Source: Rhodoblastus sphagnicola (GTDB lineage Bacteria > Pseudomonadota > Alphaproteobacteria > Rhizobiales > Beijerinckiaceae). From it: a stretch of DNA of 56,237 bases. The notes below the pieces were generated by a model, which was not told the origin of the DNA, searched no databases, and saw only the letters and a program-made list of their open reading frames with translations. Position 1 is the stretch's first letter. Each line of letters begins with the position of its first letter. The translations under genes and the position numbers were made by a program. The stretch is from NCBI RefSeq assembly GCF_002937075.1, contig NZ_NHSJ01000069.1:1-56237 (forward strand), written 5' to 3'. Shown here in pieces: positions 1 through 9,016 of the stretch.

Positions 1-185
<185 letters not shown>

Positions 186-497
186 GACAAAGGCCGTTTG
201 TTTCCGATTGATCGGAAGCAAACGGTCTTTCCTGTGAGCAAGGGCCGACTATGCGGCCTGTCGCAAGGCGACGGACCCGGTGGCTCGCCGGCTGAATGCT
301 TCGGAGGCCGTGGCGGAAACAGAGAAAACCCTGAACAAGATCGCCGCCGCAATTGCCGGCAGTCCGAGCAGGTCAAATCGTCGATCCTGGTCACCGTGCG
401 TTCGTGTCTATTATGATGGTAATTTGACCCACCAAATAGGCTTAAATCACCATTGGTGAGTTGCGCCTCGATCGTTCGCCTGCGTCGCCGCGCGCCT
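186..497. other. Intergenic stretch with possible coding remnant
   Basis: Apart from the hairpin at 189-230, the stretch holds an open + frame from about 240 to 459. It lacks a convincing start or ribosome site. Part of its translation (DPVARRLNASEAVAETEKTL) has a protein-like composition, so it may be a remnant of a lost gene. GGTCAAAT occurs near 370, its inverse ATTTGACC near 421 and another GGTCAAAT near 503. I see no intact gene. Confidence 0.3.
189..230 (+). terminator. Inverted repeat after sufS, possible terminator
   Basis: Four bases after the sufS stop there is a long hairpin: AAAGGCCGTTTG pairs with CAAACGGTCTTT, with a second inner pairing (TCCGAT with ATCGGA). The right arm ends in TTT followed by CC, so the U tract is short. 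It is placed correctly to end suf transcription, but the weak U run leaves open a processing or stabilising role. Confidence 0.55.
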
Positions 498-980
498 TCA
501 CGTGGTCAAATGGTCGAGCGTCAGCGGCGACGAATGTTTGACCGCGCGGAGAACGAAGCTGCTGCGCACATCCTTGATTTCGTCGAACTTCAGAAGTTTG
601 CCAACCAGGAAGCGCTCGTAGGCCTGCAAATCCTCCACCACCACCTCCAGCAGATAATCGGTCTCGCCGGAGACGAGACAGCAGGAGACGACCTCCGGCA
701 AAGCCTTGAATGCCTGCTGAATCGCCGTGGTCTGCTCCTCGCGATGCACCGCGATGGAGACGCCGACCATGACCTTGAGACCCAGCCCGATCTTCATCGG
801 ATCCAGATCGGCGCGATAGCCGCGGATCACGCCCTGCTTTTCCAACGCCTTCACCCGTCGCAGACAGGGCGTTGGCGACAACCCGATGCGGTCGGCGAGT
901 TCGGCGTTGGTGAGACGGCCGTCGCCTTGCAGTTCGGCGAGGATGTGGCGGTCGAATTCGTCCAATCGGATTTTTGGCAC
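498..980 (-). CDS. Lrp/AsnC family transcriptional regulator
   Basis: A 160-residue protein of normal Lrp length. Residues ~5-60 form the AsnC-type helix-turn-helix (LDEFDRHILAELQGDGRLTN, then LADRIGLSPTPCLRRVKALE), and residues ~70-150 form the RAM/effector domain with the GETDYLLEVVVEDL strand typical of Lrp. Such proteins form octamers or higher assemblies and respond to amino acids. It is transcribed away from the cystathionine beta-synthase gene, sharing a ~150-bp intergenic region, so control of the cystathionine genes is plausible but inferred. The effector cannot be read from sequence; Lrp proteins beside met/cys genes often sense sulfur amino acids or branched-chain amino acids. Confidence 0.88.
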   Translation of the reverse strand: MPKIRLDEFDRHILAELQGDGRLTNAELADRIGLSPTPCLRRVKALEKQGVIRGYRADLDPMKIGLGLKVMVGVSIAVHREEQTTAIQQAFKALPEVVSCCLVSGETDYLLEVVVEDLQAYERFLVGKLLKFDEIKDVRSSFVLRAVKHSSPLTLDHLTT

Positions 981-1128
981 GATATGCTCGAATGTGTTTG
1001 TCTATAGGGTTTATCTACTAATACCATGGCTCAAGCGCGCCCAATTCGCAAGGACATGCTGCGCCGGATCGTGCCAAATTCCGCGCGTAACGGGCGCGAC
1101 GCCGCTCGTCCTCTGAGTAGGAATGATC

Positions 1129-2499
1129 ATGAGCAACACTTCCCGTCCGGCCGTGCTTGGGCTGATCGGCAACACGCCGCTGATTGAAGCCACCCGCCTC
1201 GATACAGGGCCGTGCCAACTCTTCCTGAAACTCGAATCTCAAAATCCCGCCGGCTCGATCAAGGATCGCGTCGGATTGTGGATGATCGAGGCGGCCGAGC
1301 GCGACGGTCGGTTGACGCCGGGCGCGACCATCGTGGAGGCGACGGCGGGCAATACCGGACTGGGCCTCGCCCTGATCGCGCGCGCCAAGGGCTATCGCAT
1401 CATCCTGGTCGTCCCCGACAAGATGGCGGCCGAAAAAGTCCTGCAACTGAAGGCGCTGGGCGCGGTCGTGCATGTCGTCCGCTCGGATGTCGGCAAGGGC
1501 CATCCCGACTATTACCAGGATTTCGCCGCGCGGATCGCCTCGGAAACCGGCGCCTATTTCGTCAACCAGTTCAACAATCCGGCCAATCCCGCCGCGCATG
1601 AGGAATCCACCGGCCCGGAGATCTGGGGCCAGATGAATCACGACGTGGACGCCATCGTGTGCGGCGTCGGCTCCGGCGGCACCCTGACCGGCCTGACCCG
1701 CTTCTTCCGCCGCGCCAGTCCGGCGACGCAATTCGTGCTGGCCGATCCCCAGGGCTCGATTCTCGCCGAATATGTCCGAACCGGCAAAATCGGAACCGCC
1801 GGCTCCTGGATGGTGGAGGGGATCGGCGAGGATTTCATTCCGCCCATCGCCGATCTCAGCGGCGTCACGACAGCCTATGAAATCCCCGACGCCGAAAGTT
1901 TCAACGCCGCGCGCGACCTGCTGCGCGTCGAGGGCGTCCACGGCGGCTCGTCCACCGGCACATTGCTCGCCGCCGCGCTGCGCTACTGCCGGGAGCAGAC
2001 GACGCCGAAACGCGTGGTCACGCTCGTGTGCGACACCGGCACCCGTTATCTTTCAAAAGTCTATAACGACAACTGGATGGTCGACCAGGGGCTGTTGCCG
2101 CGCCACTTTTTCGGCGATCTGCGCGATCTGATCGCCCGGCGCTTCGACGAAGGCGGCATCATCAGCGTCGCGCCTTCCGATCCGCTGCAAACCGCCTTCG
2201 TGCGCATGCGCTACGCCGAAGTGTCGCAACTGCCGGTGATCGACGGCGGCCGCATCGTCGGCCTGCTCGACGAATCCGACATTTTGGCGCGGGTGCGCGC
2301 CAATCCTTCGAATTTTTCCACGCCGTCGTCCGACGCCATGTCGACGCATCTGGAAATCCTGTCGCCCCATGCCGATATCGGCGCCTTGCAGGACGTGCTC
2401 GACCGCGGCCTTGTCGCCATCATCGCCGAGGGCGATGCATTCTTCGGGCTGATTACACGCTTCGATCTGCTCAACCATCTGCGCAAGAAGGTCGCCTGA
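1129..2499 (+). CDS. cbs: Cystathionine beta-synthase with C-terminal CBS domains
   Basis: A PLP fold-type II enzyme. The catalytic lysine lies in NPAGSIKDR (about residue 45), the substrate loop is EATAGNTG, and the PLP phosphate loop is GVGSGGT. Residues ~335-456 form a pair of CBS modules. This architecture is that of bacterial cystathionine beta-synthase, which joins homocysteine and serine to give cystathionine; O-acetylserine sulfhydrylases usually lack the CBS pair. Start choice: AGGA at 1119-1122 directly abuts an upstream ATG at 1123 but sits 6 nt from the ATG at 1129, so 1129 is preferred. Two bases separate it from the cystathionine gamma-lyase gene, so the two are surely one operon. 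The CBS pair may bind an adenosyl ligand such as S-adenosylmethionine (inference). Confidence 0.88.
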   Translation: MSNTSRPAVLGLIGNTPLIEATRLDTGPCQLFLKLESQNPAGSIKDRVGLWMIEAAERDGRLTPGATIVEATAGNTGLGLALIARAKGYRIILVVPDKMAAEKVLQLKALGAVVHVVRSDVGKGHPDYYQDFAARIASETGAYFVNQFNNPANPAAHEESTGPEIWGQMNHDVDAIVCGVGSGGTLTGLTRFFRRASPATQFVLADPQGSILAEYVRTGKIGTAGSWMVEGIGEDFIPPIADLSGVTTAYEIPDAESFNAARDLLRVEGVHGGSSTGTLLAAALRYCREQTTPKRVVTLVCDTGTRYLSKVYNDNWMVDQGLLPRHFFGDLRDLIARRFDEGGIISVAPSDPLQTAFVRMRYAEVSQLPVIDGGRIVGLLDESDILARVRANPSNFSTPSSDAMSTHLEILSPHADIGALQDVLDRGLVAIIAEGDAFFGLITRFDLLNHLRKKVA

Positions 2500-2501
2500 T
2501 C

Positions 2502-3680
2502 ATGAATATTTCTTCAAAGATCCAGCAGGGATTCGGCACGCGGGTCATTCACGCCGGCCAGGCGCCCGATCCCTCCACCGGCGCGATCATGCCGCCGATC
2601 TACGCCAATTCCACCTTTGCGCAGGAAAGCCCCGGCGTCCACAAGGGGCTGGATTACGGCCGGTCGCACAATCCAACCCGCTGGGCGCTGGAGCGCTGCC
2701 TCGCCGATCTGGAGGGCGCCTCCAAGGGGTTCGCCTTCGCCTCGGGACTGGCTGCGATCGCCGCCGTGCTCGAACTGTTGCAACCGGGCGATCATCTGAT
2801 CGCCGGCGACGATCTCTACGGTGGGACCTATCGCCTGCTGGAGCGGGTGCGCGTCCGCAGCGCGGGCCTGAATGTCAGCTATGTCGATCTGACCTCGCCT
2901 GACGCCCTGCGCGCCGCCCTGCGCCCGAACACGCGCATGGTGATGGCGGAAACGCCGACCAATCCGCTGCTGCGGCTGGTCGATCTGGCGGCCGTGGCGC
3001 AGATTTGCGCTGACGCCGGCGTCATCGCCGTCGCCGACAATACGTTCGCCACGCCCTGGGCGCAGCGGCCGCTGGAGCTTGGCTTCGACATTGTCGTGCA
3101 TTCCACCACCAAATATCTCAATGGCCATTCCGACGTCATCGGCGGCGCGGTCCTTGTCGGCGACCCCGAACTCGCGGAAAAGGTCGGGTTCCTGCAAAAC
3201 GCTGTCGGCGCCATCGCCGGCCCGTTCGACGCCTTTCTCACCCTTCGCGGCGTGAAGACACTGGACGTGCGCATGCGCCGGCACTGCGACAATGCGCTCG
3301 CTCTGGCGTCCTGGCTGGAAACCCACCCAAAAGTCCGGCGCGTGATCTATCCGGGCCTGCCGTCGCATCCGCAGCATGAACTGGCCAAGCGGCAGATGCG
3401 GGCAGGCGGCGGCATGATTTCGGTCGATCTCGCCACCGATCTCGCCGGCGCCCGGCTCTTTCTCGAATCGTGCCGTATTTTCACTTTGGCCGAGAGCCTC
3501 GGCGGCGTCGAGAGCCTGATCGAGCATCCCGCGCTCATGACCCACGCCACCATCCCACCGGAGCGGCGCGCCGAGGCCGGAATCACCGACTCGTTGGTGC
3601 GGCTTTCGGTCGGCATTGAAGACCCGCAGGACTTGATCGCCGATCTCGCCGCCGCGCTCGCGCGGATCGATCAGGTCTGA
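2502..3680 (+). CDS. Cystathionine gamma-lyase / gamma-synthase family PLP enzyme
   Basis: A 392-residue Cys/Met metabolism PLP enzyme of normal length. The PLP lysine is K204 within VVHSTTKYLNGHSDVIGG, and ETPTNP and ADNTFATP are the usual aspartate and phosphate contacts. It starts 2 nt after the cystathionine beta-synthase stop. This pairing argues for cystathionine gamma-lyase (cystathionine to cysteine, 2-oxobutanoate and ammonia), giving a complete reverse transsulfuration route from homocysteine to cysteine in the cytosol. Gamma-synthase and gamma-lyase cannot be separated reliably by motif alone, so the direction is inferred from the neighbour. Confidence 0.85.
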   Translation: MNISSKIQQGFGTRVIHAGQAPDPSTGAIMPPIYANSTFAQESPGVHKGLDYGRSHNPTRWALERCLADLEGASKGFAFASGLAAIAAVLELLQPGDHLIAGDDLYGGTYRLLERVRVRSAGLNVSYVDLTSPDALRAALRPNTRMVMAETPTNPLLRLVDLAAVAQICADAGVIAVADNTFATPWAQRPLELGFDIVVHSTTKYLNGHSDVIGGAVLVGDPELAEKVGFLQNAVGAIAGPFDAFLTLRGVKTLDVRMRRHCDNALALASWLETHPKVRRVIYPGLPSHPQHELAKRQMRAGGGMISVDLATDLAGARLFLESCRIFTLAESLGGVESLIEHPALMTHATIPPERRAEAGITDSLVRLSVGIEDPQDLIADLAAALARIDQV

Positions 3681-3774
3681 CGCGGGCGTTCGGTGCGGGC
3701 GTTGGTCGCGCGTCGATCGGGGAGGGGGCGCTGATCCGGCCGCCCCCGCCTTGCCGCTCCTTGAGACCGCCGCG

Positions 3775-5109
3775 TCAATATTTGGCGATGACCGTGGATT
3801 GCGTCGGCTCGAAGCGATAGGTGTAGCCGAGCGTCACCTGCAATTGCGACATGGAAATATTGACGTTCGAGGCGGGATTGTAGACCCCGCCGAATGGCGG
3901 CGGCAGGTATTCCTGGCCGCTGACGCCGGCGTGCGGCGCATAGACCAAAGCGAAATCGACCGAGGAGGCCGGCGTGACGCGGTAGCTGAAGCCGCCGGAG
4001 ACATGATCGGTGATGACCGCGGGCGCGAGGATGTTGAACATCACATTGGCCGAGGTGATCGGCTGCGTGTTGTGCGCGTAGCCGGCGCGCAGGGTCAGCT
4101 TGTTGCTGGGGCGCCACTCCACGCCCAGAGCGACGACATCGATGTCGCGCCAGCCGAAACCGGAACCGCCGGAGGTTCCGAGCAAGCCGATCCCGATCGG
4201 CGCCATGGCGTTGCCGACAGAGTTCACCGAGGAATAGAAGATATGCTTGTAATCGACCAGCACGGCGAGGGTCGGTAGAATTTTATACGCGAGTCCGGCG
4301 CCGACCACGGCGGGAACGTCGAAATTGCCGCCATCGGCGAACAGGCCGGTGTAGCCGGACAAGGACGTGGTCCAGATCGGCGTGGCGCCGGTCACGGCGA
4401 TGTTGAACTGTTCATTGACCTTGTAGAGCGCGCCGACGCGCAGGCCCGCGCCGACCGACCAGGACGGGCCGCGATCGGTCAGGGCCGCGCCATTGGACGA
4501 ATAGGGCGTGAAAGCGGAAAGCCCATAGGCCGAGAACGCCTGCACGGCGACCACAGGCGCGACGCCCAGCGAGAGATTGCCGAAACGCTGGGCGTAGCCG
4601 AGCGAAATCAGGCCCTGGTTGAGATCGACGCCGGCGCGGCCGCCGCAGAACACGCCCTGGCGAGCGCTGCCGAGCAGCGCGCAGGCGGCATGGGCGATGT
4701 TGCCGGAATAACTGGTGTCCATGCCGCCATTGGCGACCACCGAAACGCCGATCGCCCGGTCGGCGTCGAGCGGACGCGAATAGCCGAAGGAGGGAATGGC
4801 GAAAATATCGCGCGAACTGCTGTAAGACCCCGGGGCGACCAGGACCGTCCCGCTGGCGTTGACCCGCCGGTTGGGATTGAACAGCGAGACGCCGCCGGTC
4901 AGCTGGTGGCCGACATCGACGAGGCCCGCCGGATTGTTGGCGTTGGTGAGCGCATCGTCCGGCAGGGCCGAGCCGGCGCCGCCGAGCGCCTGTTCGCGCG
5001 CCGACACGCCCTGGACGAAATAGCCCTCGGTCGCCCGCGCGTCTCCGACCGCCAACAGCGCGAAAATGGCGCTTCCCGCGAGAAGCGTCGAACGAAACTT
5101 GTACGTCAT
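3775..5109 (-). CDS. OmpP1/FadL/TodX family outer-membrane transport protein
   Basis: A 444-residue protein. Residues 1-26 are a signal peptide (MTYKFRSTLLAGSAIFALLA, cleavage near ARA/TEG). The mature N terminus has the FadL plug region with NPAGL (in DALTNANNPAGLVDVGHQL). The rest alternates as beta strands, and the C terminus ends in aromatic-rich strands (LGYTYRFEP). FadL-type channels carry hydrophobic substrates such as long-chain fatty acids or aromatics across the outer membrane. A longer upstream reading frame exists, but the ATG at 5109 directly gives the signal peptide and is preferred. It converges with the gamma-lyase gene. The substrate is unknown. Confidence 0.82.
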   Translation of the reverse strand: MTYKFRSTLLAGSAIFALLAVGDARATEGYFVQGVSAREQALGGAGSALPDDALTNANNPAGLVDVGHQLTGGVSLFNPNRRVNASGTVLVAPGSYSSSRDIFAIPSFGYSRPLDADRAIGVSVVANGGMDTSYSGNIAHAACALLGSARQGVFCGGRAGVDLNQGLISLGYAQRFGNLSLGVAPVVAVQAFSAYGLSAFTPYSSNGAALTDRGPSWSVGAGLRVGALYKVNEQFNIAVTGATPIWTTSLSGYTGLFADGGNFDVPAVVGAGLAYKILPTLAVLVDYKHIFYSSVNSVGNAMAPIGIGLLGTSGGSGFGWRDIDVVALGVEWRPSNKLTLRAGYAHNTQPITSANVMFNILAPAVITDHVSGGFSYRVTPASSVDFALVYAPHAGVSGQEYLPPPFGGVYNPASNVNISMSQLQVTLGYTYRFEPTQSTVIAKY

Positions 5110-5357
5110 GCTGGCCCCCCGGCGACGAATTCGTGACGAATTCGCCATTGATAGGCTACTTATTATATAAACTAAATGAATTTTAGGCGCTCGCGCCGCC
5201 TTACGTTGCGACTGTGACGCATTTCCCACAGCGCGGCCGCCGCCGACCCTGAGCGCAATTCGGTTGAAAGGCGCGGTGGCGATCATGGCGCAATTCAACA
5301 GTTGATGTTATTCTTGTTGTTCGATAGATTATATATTCTATGTGGATGGAAACGACG

Positions 5358-5789
5358 ATGCGTCTGAATTCCTTCATTAAAATGAGTTGTCTCGGCCCGG
5401 CCGTTCATGCGCTTCCCGTGGAGGCCGCTCCAAGCGTCTTCCCCGTCGGCTTGACCATTTCCGATCTCACCGAAGCGTCTAACGCCCCTATTGTCCTTGG
5501 CGCTTTCGATGGCGAAAGCCATCTGGCCGAGATCGGCGGTCGCGTCTTTTTGTTCACGTCCAAGGGCGAGATCGTCCGGGAATATCTAAACCCCTGTTTC
5601 GGCGACACGGAATTTCGCAATGGCAAGCGCGCCCGAGGCAATTGGGTTTCTCGCGCGCAGCCTGTTCCCGCCGACCGGCTGCCCGTGAGGGGGCCGCCGG
5701 CGCCAAAATCCGTCCCCGAGAAATCCGTACCCGAGAAATCCGTACCCAAGACCGATCTGAGCCAATTTCGTACGCCGGAGGCAAACTGA
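5358..5789 (+). pseudogene. Arylsulfotransferase-like remnant
   Basis: About 143 codons from ATG 5358, preceded by a GGATGGA ribosome-site-like stretch; an ATG at 5340 is also in frame. The segment PVGLTISDLTEASNAP resembles the N terminus of bacterial arylsulfate sulfotransferases. GGRVFLFTSKGEIVREYLNP resembles their C-terminal repeat (consensus like GRIFEVTPDGEIVWEYVNP). The ~400 residues usually in between are absent, so I read it as an internal-deletion derivative. The end carries KSVPEKSVPEKSVPK, a small tandem repeat. The stop overlaps the next start (TGATG at 5787-5791), suggesting translational coupling to the sulfhydrylase frame. Similarity is from memory and modest; an unknown exported small protein is the alternative. 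Confidence 0.35.
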
Positions 5790-7459
5790 TGAATGACGCA
5801 GGCAGGTTCTCGAGACCCGCTTCGACCACTGCATGGGCAAGGTTCTTGGCCCATCTCAAGGGTATTTTCGGGGCAGAGGAAACCCCGCCTGCGGTCGCGG
5901 AAGCGGTCCCGGTCCCGGCCAGCGCGGAGACGCCTCCGCGCGCGGCGGTCGCGGAAGCGGCCCCGCCTCTGGCCAGCGTGGAGACGCCTCCGCTCGCAGC
6001 GGTCGTGGAAGCGGCTCCGCCCCCGGCCAGCGCGAAGGCGCCCCACCTCGCGGCGGTCGCCGAAACGCCGCCGCCCACGCCGATCCTGCCCGAACGCGAT
6101 CCAAATGATGAATCCGCGACCAATGACAATCACCAGGAAAAGGAAGACACTGTGGCCCTGAAACCCGAAACCCTCGCCCTGCACGCCGGCTGGCGCGCCG
6201 ATCCCACCACCGGCTCGGTGGCGGTGCCGATCCATCAGACGACGTCCTACCAGTTCAACAATACCGAACACGCCGCCAATCTGTTCGCCCTGCGCGAACT
6301 CGGGAACATCTACACAAGGATCAACAATCCGACGAACGACGTGCTGGAGAAGCGCGTCGCGGCGCTCGAAGGCGGCGTGGCGGCGCTCGCCGTCGCCTCG
6401 GGACAGGCGGCTTCCGCCTATTCTCTCCAAAATCTCGCCCGCGCCGGCGACAATGTGGTGTCCTCCACCGATCTCTATGGCGGCACCTGGAACCTGTTCG
6501 CCAACACGCTGAAGGATCAGGGCATCGAGGTGCGCTTCGTCGATCCGTCCGACCCGGAAAATTTCCGCCGCGCCACCGATGACCGCACCCGCGCCTATTA
6601 TGCCGAAACCCTGCCGAACCCGAAGCTGATCGCGTTTCCGATCGCCGAGGTCGCCGCGATCGGCCGCGAATTCGGCATACCGCTGATCATCGACAACACC
6701 GCCGCGCCGCTGCTGGCGCGCCCATTCGATCATGGCGCGGCCATCGTGGTCTATTCCGCCACCAAATATCTCGGGGGGCATGGCACCTCGATCGGCGGCC
6801 TGATCATCGACGGCGGCAATTTCGACTGGGAGAAACATGCGGCGCGCCAGCCGGCGCTGAACACGCCCGACCCGTCCTATCATGGCGCGGTCTGGACGCA
6901 GGCGGTCAAGCCGATCGGCCCGGTCGCCTATATCATCAAGGCGCGCACGACGCTGTTGCGCGATATTGGCGCGGCGCTGTCGCCGTTCAACGCCTTCCTG
7001 CTGATCCAGGGGCTGGAAACCCTTCCGCTGCGCATCGAGCGCCATGTGCGCAACGCGCAGGCCGTGGCCGATTATCTCGCCACGCGCAAGGAGGTGACGA
7101 AAGTCATCCATCCGTCGCAACAGAAGGGCGAGGCGCGGGCGCGAGCGGAAAAATACCTGACCGGCGGCTTTGGCGGCCTGGTCGGGTTCGAACTGGCTGG
7201 CGGCCACGACGCCGGACGGCGCTTCATCGACGGGCTGGAACTGCTCTATCACGTCGCCAATATCGGCGACGCCCGCAGCCTCGCCATCCATCCGGCCTCG
7301 ACCACCCATTCGCAATTGTCGACGGAAGATCAGCTCGCGACGGGCGTGTCGGATGGCTATGTCCGGCTCTCGGTCGGGCTCGAACATATCGACGACATTC
7401 TCGAGGATCTCGACCGTGGTTTCGCCGCGGCGGCCCAACTTCGCGCCGCCGCCGAGTAA
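5789..7459 (+). CDS. O-acetylhomoserine sulfhydrylase (aminocarboxypropyltransferase), possibly with N-terminal extension
   Basis: The conserved enzyme covers residues ~122-556 of this frame. It starts with ALKPETLALHAGW and has the PLP lysine in VVYSATKYLGGHGTSIGG (K205 counted from GTG 6152). This is the ~430-residue O-acetylhomoserine sulfhydrylase, which makes homocysteine from O-acetylhomoserine and sulfide. A GTG at 6152 with AGGAAG 7-12 nt upstream is the start expected for a normal-length enzyme. However, the frame is open from ATG 5789, which overlaps the preceding stop and adds about 121 residues of Ala/Pro/Glu-rich repeat. Either the enzyme has an unusual disordered extension or two starts are used. 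It supplies homocysteine to the transsulfuration genes upstream. Confidence 0.85.
   Translation: MNDAGRFSRPASTTAWARFLAHLKGIFGAEETPPAVAEAVPVPASAETPPRAAVAEAAPPLASVETPPLAAVVEAAPPPASAKAPHLAAVAETPPPTPILPERDPNDESATNDNHQEKEDTVALKPETLALHAGWRADPTTGSVAVPIHQTTSYQFNNTEHAANLFALRELGNIYTRINNPTNDVLEKRVAALEGGVAALAVASGQAASAYSLQNLARAGDNVVSSTDLYGGTWNLFANTLKDQGIEVRFVDPSDPENFRRATDDRTRAYYAETLPNPKLIAFPIAEVAAIGREFGIPLIIDNTAAPLLARPFDHGAAIVVYSATKYLGGHGTSIGGLIIDGGNFDWEKHAARQPALNTPDPSYHGAVWTQAVKPIGPVAYIIKARTTLLRDIGAALSPFNAFLLIQGLETLPLRIERHVRNAQAVADYLATRKEVTKVIHPSQQKGEARARAEKYLTGGFGGLVGFELAGGHDAGRRFIDGLELLYHVANIGDARSLAIHPASTTHSQLSTEDQLATGVSDGYVRLSVGLEHIDDILEDLDRGFAAAAQLRAAAE
5879..6085 (+). repeat. 54-bp tandem repeat encoding 18-residue Ala/Pro/Glu units
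   Basis: About four imperfect in-frame units: 5879-5926 (48 bp), 5927-5980, 5981-6034 and 6035-6085. Units 2 and 3 encode ETPPRAAVAEAAPPLASV and ETPPLAAVVEAAPPPASA. The repeat keeps the sulfhydrylase frame, and unit lengths are multiples of three, as expected when a region is translated. Confidence 0.85.
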
Positions 7460-7479
7460 CGCTTGCGGCTTCCTGCATC

Positions 7480-7507
7480 CGCGCGGAATTCCAAGGAATT
7501 CCGCGCG
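7480..7507 (+). terminator. Perfect hairpin after the sulfhydrylase gene
   Basis: CGCGCGGAATTCC and GGAATTCCGCGCG pair over 13 bp with a 2-nt centre (opening to a larger loop), 20 bp after the sulfhydrylase stop. It is followed by GGTTT rather than a long T run. Probably the operon terminator; a similar GC hairpin built around GAATT lies at 8224-8246. Confidence 0.6.
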
Positions 7508-7625
7508 GGTTTCGCGCCTTGTGAAGGAGCTGTGCGCGACGGCACGACCGCGCCCGTTCTGTCCGAGGGCAAGACCGACACCGGGCGATGTTGGATCTCA
7601 AGCCTCCGGCTCTGTCGGGAGAGAG

Positions 7626-8180
7626 TTAATGCTTGTCTTCGTGGCTGGAAATCCGGTCCATCAGCGCCAGCAGAACCGCCGAGACCACGAAGGACAAATG
7701 GATGCCCACGTTCCAGGCGATTTCCTGATTGCTGCGATTCTGCATGTCGAGCATCACACGCAGGGTCTGGATCGCGGAAATGGCCACGATGGATGACATC
7801 AGCTTCAACTTGAGCCCGTTGAAATCGATGCTGCGCATCCATTCCGGCCAGGAGGCCTGGGCGGCGACGGCATGGGCGGCGGCTTCGTCCGATTCCCCGG
7901 CCCGGTCGATGCGCGAGACGAAATTCTCGTAGCCCGAGAAGATCACCAGCACCACCAGGGCGCCGCAGAAACTCAGGTCGATCAGGCTGAGCGAATCCAG
8001 CACGACCGAGGTTTCCGAGGCGACCAACACCGTCCCCATGAGATGGAGCACATGCTGGCACGCCTTGATCAGCAGCGCCACCAGACAAAGGATCAGCGCG
8101 AGAAAAAACGGCGCCAACAGCCAGCGGCTGGCGAACAACACGCCTTCCAGCGCGCCTTCGACCTTCTTGCCAAAACTCAT
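7626..8180 (-). CDS. UPF0114 (TIGR00645, YqhA-like) inner-membrane protein
   Basis: A 184-residue protein with hydrophobic segments around residues 19-40, 65-84, 130-145 and 158-176. The sequences EGVLFASRWLLAPFF near the N terminus and SLIDLSFCGALVVLVIFSGYENF are characteristic of the UPF0114 family. The function of the family is not established. It lies downstream of msrA on the same strand, separated by a hairpin at 8224-8246, and may be co-transcribed. Confidence 0.85.
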   Translation of the reverse strand: MSFGKKVEGALEGVLFASRWLLAPFFLALILCLVALLIKACQHVLHLMGTVLVASETSVVLDSLSLIDLSFCGALVVLVIFSGYENFVSRIDRAGESDEAAAHAVAAQASWPEWMRSIDFNGLKLKLMSSIVAISAIQTLRVMLDMQNRSNQEIAWNVGIHLSFVVSAVLLALMDRISSHEDKH

Positions 8181-8223
8181 GTCGCGGCTCCAGAAAATTC
8201 AAGAAAGATGCGTGGCGCCCACG

Positions 8224-8246
8224 CGCCGCGCGGAATTCGCGCGGCG
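8224..8246 (-). terminator. GC hairpin between msrA and the UPF0114 gene
   Basis: A 9-bp perfect stem (CGCCGCGCG with CGCGCGGCG) around a 5-nt loop. No T tract follows on the msrA strand, so an attenuator or RNA-stabilising element is as likely as a terminator. Confidence 0.4.
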
Positions 8247-8269
8247 GGCTGATTTGATCGGATTCGGAC

Positions 8270-8917
8270 TCAGGTCTCAAGCCCAATCGGGCAGGAAACG
8301 CCGCTGCCGCCCAGTCCGCAATAGCCGCCGGGATTCTTGGCGAGATATTGCTGATGGTGGTTTTCGGCGAAATAGAACGGTCCCGCCAGGGCGATTTCGG
8401 TGGTGATCGGTCCATGGCCGTGGGCCGACAGCGCCGCCTGATAGGCGGTTTTCGAGGCCTCCGCCGCGCCGCGCCGCGCCGCGTTCATGGTGTAGATCGC
8501 CGAGCGATATTGCGTGCCGATGTCATTGCCTTGCCGCATGCCTTGGGTTGGATCGTGCGATTCCCAAAAAATCCGCAGCAGTTTTTCCAGCGAAACCCTG
8601 GCGGGATCGTAAACGACCAGGACAACCTCCGCATGGCCGGTCAGGCCGGAGCAGACTTCCTCATAGGTCGGATTGGCCGTGACGCCGCCGGCATAGCCGA
8701 CCGCCGTAACGTAAACCCCGTCGGTCTGCCAGAATTTTCGCTCCGCACCCCAAAAACAGCCCATGCCGAACTGAATGGTCTCGAAACCATCGGGATAGGG
8801 CGGCGCCAGAGCGACGCCCGTGACGAAATGAACCTTGCCGGGGTCGATCTCATGGCGCCGTCCAGGCAAGGCCTCGGTGGGGCTCGGTAATCTCAGCTTT
8901 TTTCCAAAGCCAAACAT
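8270..8917 (-). CDS. msrA: Peptide methionine (S)-sulfoxide reductase MsrA
   Basis: A 215-residue protein with the catalytic motif GCFWG (Cys54 as nucleophile) and the downstream [13 protein letters not shown] and [21 protein letters not shown] blocks of MsrA. A C-terminal Cys pair ([13 protein letters not shown]) can serve as resolving cysteines. It reduces methionine-S-sulfoxide in proteins using thioredoxin. The start at 8917 is supported by AAGGAGGAG about 8 nt upstream, a near-perfect ribosome site. The gene diverges from the LysR gene, which is a candidate regulator only by position. Confidence 0.95.
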   Translation of the reverse strand: MFGFGKKLRLPSPTEALPGRRHEIDPGKVHFVTGVALAPPYPDGFETIQFGMGCFWGAERKFWQTDGVYVTAVGYAGGVTANPTYEEVCSGLTGHAEVVLVVYDPARVSLEKLLRIFWESHDPTQGMRQGNDIGTQYRSAIYTMNAARRGAAEASKTAYQAALSAHGHGPITTEIALAGPFYFAENHHQQYLAKNPGGYCGLGGSGVSCPIGLET

Positions 8918-9016
8918 GGACGCACTCCTCCTTCTAGCGTAAACGGGACTGCATGGAACGCATGACTCCCATGCCAATGATACATGGCGACGGATTCATG
9001 GCGGGACGAGGACCCG

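Noticed and set aside
5110-6151. SAM-II or other methionine riboswitch upstream of the sulfhydrylase
   Set aside because: I looked for the conserved SAM-II core immediately upstream of the starts at 5358, 5789 and 6152 and did not see it.
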